A DNA stretch of 64,000 nt from an uncultured Roseburia sp. (GTDB taxonomy: Bacteria > Bacillota > Clostridia > Lachnospirales > Lachnospiraceae), in assembly GCA_910584215.1 (NCBI GenBank), contig CAJTYI010000003.1:1-64000 (forward strand), given 5' to 3'. Of the stretch, positions 28,162 through 36,989 are shown piece after piece (position 1 is the stretch's first letter; the number at the start of each line of letters is the position of its first letter). A program made the position numbers and the translations under genes. The notes beneath the pieces were generated by a model. That model saw nothing but the letters and a program-made list of their open reading frames with translations. It made no database searches and was not told where the DNA came from.

Positions 28162-28869
28162 CTATATCCGCCCAAGCATGTCCAATTCCTCCGCAGTTAA
28201 GGCGCGGTATTCTCCCGGCAGCAGCTCTTCCGGCAGCACAAGGCCCGCCATGGACAGCCGCTTTAAGTAAAGCACTTTTTTCCCTACAGCTTCAAACATG
28301 CGCTTGACCTGGTGAAAGCGTCCCTCGGTGATTGTCAGTGTGACCTCCGATTCCTCACCTGCTTTTAGGATGACAAGACTGGCTGGTCTGGCAGGCTTAT
28401 CGTCCCCGATCTCGATTCCCTGTGCAAAGAGTTCTTTATCTTCTTCGGTCACACATCCTGCAATTTTGGCAAAATATGTTTTCGGCACATGGTGCGCGGG
28501 GGAAAGCAGCCGGTGCGCCAAGGCTCCGTCATTGGTGATCAGCAAAAGTCCCTCCGTGTCGAGATCGAGCCTGCCGACCGGAAATAAGTCCTTGCGCGCC
28601 GTTTGCGTCAAATAATCCATCACTGTGCGGTGCAGGCCATCCTCCGTTGCCGTCACACAGCCCGCAGGCTTATGAAACAGATAATATTCATAGGCCTGAT
28701 AGGCAATCGTCTGGCCGCAGCAGCAGACCACGTCAGCGTTTTCGTCGATTTTTAACTCCGGTTTTCCGGCGCGCGCCCCGTTCACTGTCACCGCGCCGCT
28801 TTTGATGAGTTTTTTTACTTCGCTGCGGGTGCCAACCCCAGTTTCTGTCAAAAATTTATCCAACCGCAT
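28162..28869 (-). CDS. RsuA/RluB/RluF-family pseudouridine synthase
   Basis: This 235-residue rRNA pseudouridine synthase has an N-terminal S4 domain (MRLDKFLTETGVGTRSEVKKLI) and the catalytic aspartate in PVGRLDLDTEGLLLITNDG. FHQVKRMFEAVGKKV is the late family motif. RsuA acts on 16S U516 and RluB/RluF on 23S; sequence alone does not separate them here. It lies between the M23 peptidase and YgiQ genes on the minus strand. Confidence 0.92.
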   Translation of the reverse strand: MRLDKFLTETGVGTRSEVKKLIKSGAVTVNGARAGKPELKIDENADVVCCCGQTIAYQAYEYYLFHKPAGCVTATEDGLHRTVMDYLTQTARKDLFPVGRLDLDTEGLLLITNDGALAHRLLSPAHHVPKTYFAKIAGCVTEEDKELFAQGIEIGDDKPARPASLVILKAGEESEVTLTITEGRFHQVKRMFEAVGKKVLYLKRLSMAGLVLPEELLPGEYRALTAEELDMLGRI

Positions 28870-28902
28870 AACATAACCATGCCTTTCCCAAACAAAAGGG
28901 TT

Positions 28903-29721
28903 TTATTGGTACAGATGCCATAATACCGGATACGAATTTACACTGATCTCCCGGCCTGATTTATCGTTAAAGTAGATTCCCATGTGCAGATGCACATCAA
29001 AATTTCCGGTCGTGCCTGGGATATCGCTGTACCCGGTATCACCCATAAATCCAAGCGGTGTGCCGGCCTCCACACGCTCGCCGATTTGAAAATCCCTGGC
29101 GTACTCCGCCAGATGCGCGTAATAATAATAGCCTCCGGAATCGCTGCGGATACCGATGCGGTAACCGCCCAGGCGAAGCCAGCCGACGTTCTCGACCACA
29201 CCGTCCGTCATACTGTAGATCGGATAGAGCCCGCGCACATTTAAAGACGCCATGATGTCGCAGCCCTCGTGCGTGCGGTCTCCGCCAAATGTCCGGCTCT
29301 CATTCCAGCTATCGGAAAAGGAGACGACGGCTGTATCGTCATTTTTGATCTTTCCCACCGGAAACAGCTTTGCATCTTCCCATACAGCCCGCACATATCC
29401 CTTTAGTTCCGCGAATTCGTCTTTGTGGTATGATTTGGCGTAGGGCAGGAACTTCGCAAGCTCTGCCGGCCGCGTCACCTGCCCCTCCCTGGCATAATAC
29501 ATTGTCATAAGATCATAGAAATCATGGCTGTCCTCCTGGAAGCTGTTTAATGTCTCTTCCGAGATCTTCTGACAGCGAAAATTTTCCATCGCCGTGTCAA
29601 AAGAAAAGCCGTGTATCCGCTGCACACCGGTAATGATGATGTGCAGGATCACAACATGAAAACACAGCAGGAGTACAAACAGTAGAAAAAACCGCAACGA
29701 ACCTAATTTTTTTCTTCTCAC
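28903..29721 (-). CDS. M23-family peptidoglycan peptidase, membrane-anchored
   Basis: The roughly 272-residue protein has an N-terminal membrane anchor (about 8-30) and a C-terminal lysostaphin-like M23 domain. The zinc ligands are in THEGCDIM and HLHMGIYF. It should cut peptide cross-links outside the membrane, possibly as a spore-related SpoIIQ-like enzyme, but no SpoIIIA neighbours are present. An ATG at 29733 abuts a perfect 8-bp hairpin and has no ribosome site. A GTG at 29721 sits 5 bases after GAGGG, so I favour GTG. Confidence 0.88.
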   Translation of the reverse strand: MRRKKLGSLRFFLLFVLLLCFHVVILHIIITGVQRIHGFSFDTAMENFRCQKISEETLNSFQEDSHDFYDLMTMYYAREGQVTRPAELAKFLPYAKSYHKDEFAELKGYVRAVWEDAKLFPVGKIKNDDTAVVSFSDSWNESRTFGGDRTHEGCDIMASLNVRGLYPIYSMTDGVVENVGWLRLGGYRIGIRSDSGGYYYYAHLAEYARDFQIGERVEAGTPLGFMGDTGYSDIPGTTGNFDVHLHMGIYFNDKSGREISVNSYPVLWHLYQ

Positions 29722-29733
29722 TCTAACCCTCAT

Positions 29734-29752
29734 GATTCCGCTCTGCGGAATC
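29734..29752. promoter_or_regulatory. Hairpin directly 5' of the M23 gene ribosome site
   Basis: GATTCCGC and GCGGAATC (8-bp perfect arms, 3-base loop) end exactly at the in-frame ATG of the M23 gene. Similar GC hairpins precede the ribosome sites of the YgiQ-type gene (28082-28095), the chemoreceptor (11444-11457) and rsmD (33995-34009). Confidence 0.6.
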
Positions 29753-29760
29753 TTTTCACG

Positions 29761-31233
29761 CTAACCTCTTTTTAAAAACTCCACTAACAGCCGCCATATT
29801 TTTTCCGCAGAGGAAATGCTTAAGCGCTCTTTGGGCGTATGGATATCATAATTGTTTGGACCAAACGATATGCAGTCCAGATCTTTTATTTTTCCGCTCA
29901 ATATGCCGCACTCCAGTCCCGCGTGGATTGCCTCGAACACCGGAGTCTCTCCAAACAGCTCCTGATAGATTGCGCTGATCGAATCGCGGAGCGCAGATTC
30001 CGCCGCATACTCCCATGCGGGATAATCGCCCTTGCGTTCCATATCGCCGCCCAAAAACTCGGCCAGAAACTGCAATTTGTCCGCCATGGCTTCCTTGCGG
30101 CTCGAAACGCTGCTGCGCAGGGAAGTGACCACGGAACAAGCGTCCTCTTCCAGTTTCAGAATACCGACATTGCAGGAAGCTTCCACGAGGCCGGGCATCG
30201 AACAGCTCATATGCTGCACGCCGTTTGGCACGTTGTTCAGATAAAAAAGCACCTTAGTCTGGGAAACATACGATAAGATCTCTGCGCTCATCTCGCCCAT
30301 ATCCTCCGTTTTGATACAGACTCCGGCATCGGAGACAGCATACTCTTTTTGCAGGATGGCCTCGATCTCTGCGATGATTTGCAATGCGGGCGCAAGCTCC
30401 AATGCCTCTTTGTCTTTTGGCAGCAGTAACTGCGCCGTACATTCTCTGGGAATCGCATTGTCCTTTAATCCGCCATGGATTGATACAATCCCGATTGTCG
30501 TACGGTCCGCCAGATATTTTAGCACACGTCCCATCAGAACCAGTGCGTTTCCGTGTTCCTTGTCGATTTCGCTGCCGGAATGGCCGCCCAACAGTCCCGT
30601 AAGGGTCAATTTTACGCCCCTTCCGGTCTGGTTTTGTCTGGTTACGGGAATCGACGCGATCGTCGTCGCGCCGCCGGCGCAGCTGGTGAGAAAGTGGCCT
30701 TCGATATCCGAATCGATATTTAACATCCGATGACCTTTTAGCATAGACAGATCAATGTCCATGGCGCCCAACATTCCGATCTCCTCATCCACAGTCAACA
30801 CGACCTCAAGTCTGGGGTGCAAAATGTCCGGGGAGTCTAAAACGGCAAGCGCATAGGCGACCGCAATCCCGTCGTCACCGCCGAGGGTCGTGCCCTTCGC
30901 GCGCAAAAAGTCCCCGTCAATATAAAGATCGAGTCCGTCCGTCTCAAAATTAATCGAACAGCCGCTCTCCTTCTCACAGACCATATCCATATGTCCCTGT
31001 ATAATCACTGGAGCACATGCCTCGTATCCCGCAGAAGCTTCCTGTATCATTACCACATTATTTGATTTGTCCTGATAATATTCCAGATTGTGATTTTTGG
31101 CAAAATCCACAAGATAATCGCTGATTCGTTTCGTGTTGCGGGAACCATGCGGAATCTTAGCCAATTCCGTAAAAAAATAAAATACCTTTTCTGATTGTAA
31201 TCCCATTGCACTGATTTGTTCTAATACTTTCAT
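29761..31233 (-). CDS. pepD: Aminoacyl-histidine dipeptidase PepD
   Basis: PepD (Xaa-His dipeptidase, M20 family) hydrolyses carnosine-like and other dipeptides in the cytoplasm using two metals. The 490 residues hold IQGHMDMVCEK, TTLGGDDGIAVAYALAVLD (bridging Asp), VDEEIGMLGAMD (catalytic Glu) and HAGLECG near the end. GGAGG is 5 bases before the ATG at 31233; the TTG further upstream has none. It is 27 bases or so upstream of the M23 gene hairpin and may be cotranscribed with it. Confidence 0.93.
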   Translation of the reverse strand: MKVLEQISAMGLQSEKVFYFFTELAKIPHGSRNTKRISDYLVDFAKNHNLEYYQDKSNNVVMIQEASAGYEACAPVIIQGHMDMVCEKESGCSINFETDGLDLYIDGDFLRAKGTTLGGDDGIAVAYALAVLDSPDILHPRLEVVLTVDEEIGMLGAMDIDLSMLKGHRMLNIDSDIEGHFLTSCAGGATTIASIPVTRQNQTGRGVKLTLTGLLGGHSGSEIDKEHGNALVLMGRVLKYLADRTTIGIVSIHGGLKDNAIPRECTAQLLLPKDKEALELAPALQIIAEIEAILQKEYAVSDAGVCIKTEDMGEMSAEILSYVSQTKVLFYLNNVPNGVQHMSCSMPGLVEASCNVGILKLEEDACSVVTSLRSSVSSRKEAMADKLQFLAEFLGGDMERKGDYPAWEYAAESALRDSISAIYQELFGETPVFEAIHAGLECGILSGKIKDLDCISFGPNNYDIHTPKERLSISSAEKIWRLLVEFLKRG

Positions 31234-31292
31234 CCTGGCCTCCAATTTGTATTTTTCTGTTATAAAATAAGTGAAATGACATATCTTAAATT

Positions 31293-32255
31293 ATGAAAAA
31301 AAATATTTTTTTATTAATGATGATCCTGTTTATCGCCTACATACTGGGATATCCTGAAGAATCGATGCACGCTGCCGCAGACGGTCTCGTGCTATGGTAC
31401 GAGCGGGTGCTACCGGCGCTGCTGCCGTTCTCCATTCTCTCCAACATACTGATCTATTCCGGTCTGCTCGCTCCTATTATGCGCCGACTGGCCAATCTCG
31501 TGCGTTTCCTGATTCCTCTCAGCGACGCGGGCGCATTCGTATTGTTTTCGGGCTTTTTGTTCGGTTTTCCAATGGGCAGCAAAAACTGCAGTGAGCTGCT
31601 AAAAAACGGACAGATCTCGCTAGCGGAAGCGGAGATATTATTTATCATTACCAATAATATCGGTCCTGTATTCATCAGCGGCTTTATTTTTCATCAACAA
31701 TTACATCTGCCAGAACTCGCACTGCCGGGGATTGCGCTCATATATCTGCCGCCGCTTTTGTTTGGCAGTCTCCTATTGCGGCGACAAAAAAACAAAGAAA
31801 GCCGCGAAAAACAGGCGCAACTCTTTGCGCAAAACAGCAGAGAAAAGCAAAAAAATCCAGCATCTGGATCTCAAATGAATTTTAAAATCATCGATGCCGG
31901 GATTATGAATGGTTTTGAAACACTAGCGAAACTCGGTGGTTATATTATGTTATTTTCCATGGCAGCATCCCTCATAAAACAGCTGCCGCTCCCTGTCCTC
32001 TATCAGACCATCGGCATTGGAGCCACAGAAATTACGAACGGTATCCGTGAAATTGGCTTACTCTCCGCAAATACAGCAGATAAATTTCTGCTTGCGATGG
32101 GATTTGCCGCATTTGGCGGCATCAGCGGCTTAGCGCAGACCGCCTCGATGGTGAAAGGAACCGGCCTCTCGATGAAAAAATATATCACAGGCAAACTGTG
32201 TTTGACCGCCGTGACGGTATGCCTAAGCATCTGCTATCTGAAGTTCTTCTGCTGA
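31293..32255 (+). CDS. ylbJ: Sporulation integral membrane protein YlbJ
   Basis: YlbJ is a mother-cell membrane protein needed for a stable spore cortex in Bacillus. The 320 residues form about eight hydrophobic segments with a Gate/nucleoside-transporter-like repeat (FLFGFPMGSKNCSEL near 88 and GFAAFGGISGLAQTA near 268). In Bacillus it lies by coaD and rsmD; here those genes are 700-1700 bases away on the other strand. No clear Shine-Dalgarno precedes the ATG, and CATATCTT at about -15 resembles a mother-cell sigma -10, so a sporulation promoter with a very short leader is possible. Confidence 0.85.
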   Translation: MKKNIFLLMMILFIAYILGYPEESMHAAADGLVLWYERVLPALLPFSILSNILIYSGLLAPIMRRLANLVRFLIPLSDAGAFVLFSGFLFGFPMGSKNCSELLKNGQISLAEAEILFIITNNIGPVFISGFIFHQQLHLPELALPGIALIYLPPLLFGSLLLRRQKNKESREKQAQLFAQNSREKQKNPASGSQMNFKIIDAGIMNGFETLAKLGGYIMLFSMAASLIKQLPLPVLYQTIGIGATEITNGIREIGLLSANTADKFLLAMGFAAFGGISGLAQTASMVKGTGLSMKKYITGKLCLTAVTVCLSICYLKFFC

Positions 32256-32296
32256 CAATGGCTTAAAAACTTCGGGAACGCAGCGCTATAATCGTG

Positions 32297-32923
32297 TTAT
32301 TTTGGCATATTGGCCGTGATCTCTACGTTGGGGAGCTCTCCGCCTGAGCGCTGCCGTCCGTCCTGCTCATCGGTGAAATCATCTACCGTGGGATTTAACT
32401 GTGCGCGATTGGCACTGACGGTGTTTAAAATTGTCTGCAAAGTGCCAAGATAGTTTTCATTGTAAGATCTTGCCGCATTAATCGCCGCATTGATCGCGTT
32501 TTCCATATTGCGGAGCAGATCGTCCGTGTACTGCACCGCCCCCATTTTGATCGAGTTCGCTTCGTTCGTCGCATTGTCCACGATCGCCTGTGCCTGTGCC
32601 TGCGCGGCGTCCACAACCTCGCCCGCCTGCGCGTACGCCTGCTGCATAATCTGGTGCTCACTGATTAGCTGGTCAGTCTTGATCTGTGCTTTTTCAATAA
32701 TGGAATCTGCTTTTGTCTGGGCGTCTGCTAGAATGGCTTCCTTATTGCTGATAATCTTTTGATAGCGTTCAATCTCTTTTGGTGTTCTGGTGCGCAGCTC
32801 TGTCACAAGTTCTTCGAGATTCTCCCGGTTGACAATGATATTTTCGGGATGAAGCGTCTGCGATTTACAACCGTCTATGTACTCTTCAATATCATCAATA
32901 ATCTGTTCAATTCTGCTTGCCAT
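32297..32923 (-). CDS. Coiled-coil protein, V-ATPase subunit H/DivIVA-like
   Basis: The 208-residue protein is mostly one long alpha-helical coiled coil (about 35-165), rich in Ala, Gln and Glu, ending in a disordered tail. Such proteins are often labelled ATPase-like or DivIVA-like, but no catalytic residues are visible. The N-terminal MASRIEQIIDDIEEYIDGCK is characteristic of a Lachnospiraceae family beside coaD. The start at 32923 has GAGG 9 bases upstream. It follows the coaD stop within a few bases, so the two are cotranscribed. A scaffold or division-site role is a guess. Confidence 0.75.
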   Translation of the reverse strand: MASRIEQIIDDIEEYIDGCKSQTLHPENIIVNRENLEELVTELRTRTPKEIERYQKIISNKEAILADAQTKADSIIEKAQIKTDQLISEHQIMQQAYAQAGEVVDAAQAQAQAIVDNATNEANSIKMGAVQYTDDLLRNMENAINAAINAARSYNENYLGTLQTILNTVSANRAQLNPTVDDFTDEQDGRQRSGGELPNVEITANMPK

Positions 32924-32934
32924 ATTACAAAACC

Positions 32935-33417
32935 TCATTTCTTATATTTCATATATATGCGATCGACCATGCTGGCCGGCACAAATTTGGATATGTCTCC
33001 TCCATGGGAGGCAAATTCTTTGACAATCGTGGAGCTCAAATAGGAATACTGTAAACTGGTAGTCAAAAATATCGTCTCGACTTGTGGACTTTCGACATGA
33101 TTGGTCTGTGCAATCTGCAGTTCGTACTCAAAATCGGTCACCGCGCGCAACCCGCGGATAATGATGTTTGCTCCAATCTCTTCCATATAGTCTACCAACA
33201 ATCCGTCGAATGAACCGACAGTCACGTTGGGCAGCGAACTAGTCATTTCTTTAATCATATTAACACGTTCCTCAATAGAAAACAATGAATTTTTCGCACT
33301 ATTGTTTAATACCCCGACGACCAGCTCGTTGACGATCTTGGACGACCGCTCAATAATATCCATATGTCCGAGTGTCAAAGGGTCAAAACTGCCCGGATAA
33401 ATTGCTTTTTTTATCAT
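32935..33417 (-). CDS. coaD: Phosphopantetheine adenylyltransferase
   Basis: CoaD makes dephospho-CoA from 4'-phosphopantetheine and ATP. The 160 residues have [12 protein letters not shown] (the TxGH motif), [14 protein letters not shown] and the C-terminal SSTIVKEFA. The gene is 11 bases after rsmD, the standard Firmicute pairing. Confidence 0.97.
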   Translation of the reverse strand: MIKKAIYPGSFDPLTLGHMDIIERSSKIVNELVVGVLNNSAKNSLFSIEERVNMIKEMTSSLPNVTVGSFDGLLVDYMEEIGANIIIRGLRAVTDFEYELQIAQTNHVESPQVETIFLTTSLQYSYLSSTIVKEFASHGGDISKFVPASMVDRIYMKYKK

Positions 33418-33428
33418 ACCGCCCTCCC

Positions 33429-33980
33429 CTATTTTTTAATCAGAAATGCATGTGCATTTGTTTTGTACGCTTTCCATTTTTTCATAACAAAATTCAGTTC
33501 GTCCAGATAAGAAAAATCCGTTTCTTTGGCAACCTCCGCGATCAGCAGGGTATCTTCTGTAATGAGTGAGGAGGAGGAGAGGTATGTGAGAATATCCCGT
33601 TCCATCATGCGGTTGTAAGGCGGGTCCATAAAAACAATATCAAATTTGTACCTGCCTTCCATGGCGCCAAGCGCGCTGAGCGCATCCATATGATATACGT
33701 TTGTCACCTGATCAAATTTTGTAAACGCAATGTTCTCTTCGATACATGCCGCGGCCTTTTTATTATGCTCCACAAATACTGCACAGGCGGCACCCCGGCT
33801 TACCGCCTCCAATCCGATCTGCCCGCTGCCTGCAAACAAATCCAGAAAACAGGCGCCTGGAATCTCGGCCTGTAACATGTTAAACAGCGTTTCCTTAATA
33901 CGGTCCGTGGTAGGTCTTGTATCCAGGCCCTCGATCGTCTTTAACGGCAGGCTCCTGGCTGTTCCTGCGATAATTCTCAT
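33429..33980 (-). CDS. rsmD: 16S rRNA (guanine-966-N2)-methyltransferase
   Basis: RsmD methylates G966 of 16S rRNA. The 183 residues start [13 protein letters not shown], with the SAM loop [15 protein letters not shown] (about 55-69) and the catalytic VFMDPPYN (about 118-125). GGGAGGT precedes the ATG, and a TGCGG/CCGCA hairpin (33995-34009) lies just upstream of it. Confidence 0.95.
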   Translation of the reverse strand: MRIIAGTARSLPLKTIEGLDTRPTTDRIKETLFNMLQAEIPGACFLDLFAGSGQIGLEAVSRGAACAVFVEHNKKAAACIEENIAFTKFDQVTNVYHMDALSALGAMEGRYKFDIVFMDPPYNRMMERDILTYLSSSSLITEDTLLIAEVAKETDFSYLDELNFVMKKWKAYKTNAHAFLIKK

Positions 33981-34027
33981 AGTAACCTCCCTGTTGCGGT
34001 TTTGCCGCAGCTTATATAGGTGTATCG

Positions 34028-34507
34028 TTATTTGTAAGACAATTGTTTCTTCAGTAATGACAATGCCGCTTCGGCTGCCTGTTGGCGCACCTTATTCCGG
34101 TCACCGTCAAACGTATGTTTTTCCGTCACCGTCTCACCTAGAACTGTACAGCCAATAAAGACACGTCCCACCGGACATTCTCTGGTGCCTCCGTCCGGAC
34201 CCGCCACTCCGGTGACGGAAACAGCCGCGTCCGCGCCCGCCACATGTGCGGCCGCCCTGGCCATCTCGGCTGCCGTCTCGGCGCTCACGACACCGTACGT
34301 CTCGATCGTCGCGGGATTTACATGAATCATTTTCACTTTCGCCTCGTTGGAGTAGGTGATATACCCTTCCGTAAAATAGGCGGAAATCCCCGGTACATTT
34401 GTCAGACGCGCCGCAATCATACCGCCGGTGGCCGACTCTGCGGTCGTCAGCGTCAACGTTCGCTGCTTCAACAAATTATAAATTTCCTGCTCGACTGCCT
34501 GTCCCAT
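34028..34507 (-). CDS. pncC: CinA C-terminal domain protein, nicotinamide-nucleotide amidase
   Basis: The 159 residues are a stand-alone CinA C-terminal (PncC) domain, which deamidates NMN to nicotinate mononucleotide to recycle pyridine nucleotide. TTAESATGGMIAARLTNVPG and AVSVTGVAGPDGGT are typical. The N-terminal COG1058 domain of full CinA is absent. A promoter lies at 34560-34588, and rsmD follows after about 47 bases. Confidence 0.9.
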   Translation of the reverse strand: MGQAVEQEIYNLLKQRTLTLTTAESATGGMIAARLTNVPGISAYFTEGYITYSNEAKVKMIHVNPATIETYGVVSAETAAEMARAAAHVAGADAAVSVTGVAGPDGGTRECPVGRVFIGCTVLGETVTEKHTFDGDRNKVRQQAAEAALSLLKKQLSYK

Positions 34508-34559
34508 TCTAATCTCCGTTTTCCGCGCCCAATGCCCCTCTTTTGGACATGCTTATACT

Positions 34560-34588
34560 AGTATACTGACCTGTTCATATTTCGCCAA
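34560..34588 (-). promoter_or_regulatory. Promoter of the cinA-type gene
   Basis: On the minus strand TTGGCG (34583-34588) and TATACT (34560-34565) are 17 bases apart, about 55 bases before the start. Confidence 0.65.
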
Positions 34589-34631
34589 ATGACTTGCCTG
34601 AATTTCCATCTGCCACGTTGGCTTCAATCGA

Positions 34632-34744
34632 CGATGCCACCGCATCGCCTTATTCAGCCGCCTTGTAGACTGAAAATTCATTCTGCGTTATTTGGCTGAA
34701 AATGAACGGGGCAGTACACTAATCATGAACGCCATTTTCCAGTC
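34632..34744. repeat. Structured non-coding block between pgsA and the cinA-type gene
   Basis: The 269-base gap holds a CGATGC/GCATCG hairpin (34632-34647) and a larger imperfect pair of arms, GACTG-AAAAT-GCGTT (34668-34689) with AACGC-ATTTT-CAGTC (34728-34744). Between them the words TGAAAAT recur twice. No reading frame fits. It could be a non-coding RNA, a remnant of a small repeat element, or a terminator region for pgsA. Confidence 0.5.
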
Positions 34745-34776
34745 AGATTCCGTAACTGCGGAAACTGTAACCGTTA

Positions 34777-35319
34777 TTATTTTTGCTCATTTAGCACGGC
34801 TTTATTCTTGACAATATAGTCGATAAGAGAAATCACGGTCAGCGCCAGGGAAACCCAGATTAAGATCTGTCCCAGCCAATCAAAAAATGTCATCGGAATA
34901 TCAAGAATCAGCACCATCACCATCAGCATCTGAAATGTGGTCTTAAATTTGCCCCAGTAGCTGGCGGCTATCACCACGCCGTTGTCAGACGCGATCAACC
35001 GGAAACCGCTGATGATAAATTCCCTAGAAATAATCACGATCACAATCCATGCTGGAAGCTGGCCGGTTTCAATCAGGCAGATCATAGCCGCGCAGACCAA
35101 AAGCTTGTCTGCCAGAGGGTCCATGAATTTGCCAAAATTGGTGACCAGGTTATATTTTCGCGCGATCTTTCCGTCCAACAGATCTGTCAGGCTGGCCACA
35201 ATAAAAATTGCGACCGCAATATAATTGCCGTATCCATCAAAATAAGGCGCCAGCAGGAAAAACACGAAAAAAGGAATGAGAACCACTCGCATCACGGTTA
35301 ATTTGTTTGGTAAATTCAT
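34777..35319 (-). CDS. pgsA: CDP-diacylglycerol-glycerol-3-phosphate phosphatidyltransferase
   Basis: PgsA makes phosphatidylglycerol phosphate in the membrane. The 180 residues contain four or more hydrophobic segments and the full CDP-alcohol motif: D-L-L-D-G-K-I-A-R at about 47-55 followed by G-K-F-M-D-P-L-A-D near 64-72. The ATG overlaps the rimO stop by 4 bases, so translation is coupled. This rimO-pgsA order is common in Firmicutes. Confidence 0.95.
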   Translation of the reverse strand: MNLPNKLTVMRVVLIPFFVFFLLAPYFDGYGNYIAVAIFIVASLTDLLDGKIARKYNLVTNFGKFMDPLADKLLVCAAMICLIETGQLPAWIVIVIISREFIISGFRLIASDNGVVIAASYWGKFKTTFQMLMVMVLILDIPMTFFDWLGQILIWVSLALTVISLIDYIVKNKAVLNEQK

Positions 35320-36644
35320 ACACTCAACTCTCCTATCAAATCATATTCATAAGCGCCGGTCACCCGCACTTTGGCGATGTCGCCGGTCATTAGCATCTCA
35401 TCTGTGTGAATAAAAATATAGCCGTCCACATCGGGCGCATCCCGGTAGGTTCTTGCAACATAGACATTCTCGTCGGCCACTTTTCCCTCGATAAACGCAT
35501 AGAGTTCCCTGCCGATTTGTTCTTCATTTTTGTCGAAACTGATCTCCTCCTGCAATTCCATCACATCCGCGCGCCAAGCTGCCTTCTGTTTCTCAGATAT
35601 CTGTCCGTCAAATTTCGCTGCCGGGGTTCCCTCCTCCGGGGAATAAGTAAAAACGCCCAGCCGGTCAAACTCCATATCGTTGACAAACTGCATCAATTCC
35701 TCATGCATCTCTTCCGTCTCCCCGGGAAACCCGCAGATCAGTGTCGTGCGCAGCGCAAGATCGGGAATCCTCTCCCGCAGTGCACCGATCGTGCGTGCAA
35801 GCGACACCTGATCGGTGCGCCTTCCCATGCTTCGCAGTATCGCATCGCTGGCATGCTGAATCGGAATATCCAGGTAATGGCAGACCTTCTTATTGCGCAC
35901 CATAGATTCGATCAATGCTTCATAGATTTCCTCGGGATAACAGTATAAAATCCGTATCCAGAATATTCCGTCAACTTCTTGCAGCGCATCGAGAAGCTTG
36001 TGCAGACTTTTTTCGCCGTAGAGATCTATGCCGTACAGTGTCGTCTCCTGCGCTACCAAGATCAGCTCTTTAACTCCCTGCGACGCCAGCTCCCCAGCCT
36101 GCGCGATCAGCTCGTCCATAGGTACGCTGCGGTAACTGCCGCGGATGGATGGAATAATACAGTAGGTACAACGTTTGTTACAGCCCTCCGCGATCTTTAA
36201 ATAAGCATAATGGCCGCCGGTGGTGACAACGCGCGCTGTATCGCCAAGATCCGGCAGCCCGCTTAACGGGTGAAACCGTTCAAAATATGTACCTTCTGCC
36301 GCGGCGTGGACGGCGCGCACAATCTCGTGGTATGAGTTGGTGCCGAGCACCGCGTCTACCTCGGGAATCTCTTTTTTGATCTCCTCACGATACCGCTGTG
36401 CGAGACACCCAGTGACAATCAATGCCTTTAATTTGGCATCCTTTTTGTGTTCCGCCATTTCTAGGATTGTATTGATGCTTTCCTCCTTGGCATCCCCGAT
36501 AAAGCAACAGCTATTGACGATAATCACATCCGCTTCATACTCGTCATCGGTGACGGCGATGCCGTCCTTTTTTAACATTCCCAGCATAAATTCGGCGTCG
36601 ACGCGGTTTTTATCACAGCCCAGGGAAATAAATAAAACGTTCAT
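35316..36644 (-). CDS. rimO: Ribosomal protein S12 methylthiotransferase RimO
   Basis: RimO adds a methylthio group to Asp88 of S12. The 442 residues have an N-terminal UPF0004 domain (MNVLFISLGCDKNRVD), a radical SAM motif in EGCNKRCTYCIIP (about 150-162) and a C-terminal TRAM domain. I start it at 36644 (GGAGAG 4 bases upstream). A 20-codon in-frame extension coincides with a hairpin and is unlikely to be translated. Confidence 0.94.
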   Translation of the reverse strand: MNVLFISLGCDKNRVDAEFMLGMLKKDGIAVTDDEYEADVIIVNSCCFIGDAKEESINTILEMAEHKKDAKLKALIVTGCLAQRYREEIKKEIPEVDAVLGTNSYHEIVRAVHAAAEGTYFERFHPLSGLPDLGDTARVVTTGGHYAYLKIAEGCNKRCTYCIIPSIRGSYRSVPMDELIAQAGELASQGVKELILVAQETTLYGIDLYGEKSLHKLLDALQEVDGIFWIRILYCYPEEIYEALIESMVRNKKVCHYLDIPIQHASDAILRSMGRRTDQVSLARTIGALRERIPDLALRTTLICGFPGETEEMHEELMQFVNDMEFDRLGVFTYSPEEGTPAAKFDGQISEKQKAAWRADVMELQEEISFDKNEEQIGRELYAFIEGKVADENVYVARTYRDAPDVDGYIFIHTDEMLMTGDIAKVRVTGAYEYDLIGELSV

Positions 36645-36668
36645 GAACTCTCCATTCTCACATAATCT

Positions 36669-36711
36669 AAAAGGATGAAAAACCGAACATCCGCGTTTTC
36701 TCATCCTTTTG
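36669..36711 (-). promoter_or_regulatory. Long hairpin between rpoZ and rimO
   Basis: AAAAGGATGA and TCATCCTTTT arms pair across about 23 bases of partly paired loop between the rpoZ stop and the rimO start. On the minus strand four T residues follow. It could be a weak terminator or processing site setting the rpoZ:rimO ratio. Confidence 0.5.
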
Positions 36712-36719
36712 TCTGGCTC

Positions 36720-36968
36720 TTATTCTTGCTCGGATAATGTCTCCGGCAATATCTTTACTTTGCCCTCGTTGATCTCCTCGACCGCCATGGACAGCGGCTT
36801 CGGGCAGATGACCTTATCGGCCATCGGCTCATCACCGGCAATAATCTGGCGCGCACGCTTTGCGGCCGCAATCACGATAGAATAGCGGCTGTTTACAACC
36901 GGCTCCTCCCCGATCTCCACTTCGTTGTTTACTACTTTCATAAGTTCCACATAAGATGGATGTATCAT
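36720..36968 (-). CDS. rpoZ: RNA polymerase omega subunit
   Basis: Omega helps fold and assemble the beta' subunit. The 82 residues show the conserved NSRYSIVIAAAKRARQI (about 26-42) and SMAVEEINEGKVKI near the end. It follows gmk after 21 bases, the standard gmk-rpoZ pairing of Firmicutes. Confidence 0.93.
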   Translation of the reverse strand: MIHPSYVELMKVVNNEVEIGEEPVVNSRYSIVIAAAKRARQIIAGDEPMADKVICPKPLSMAVEEINEGKVKILPETLSEQE

Positions 36969-36989
36969 ACGAATCTTACCTCCTGATTA

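Noticed and set aside
35406..35948. 180-codon plus-strand frame
   Set aside because: It is antisense to rimO, a well-supported gene.
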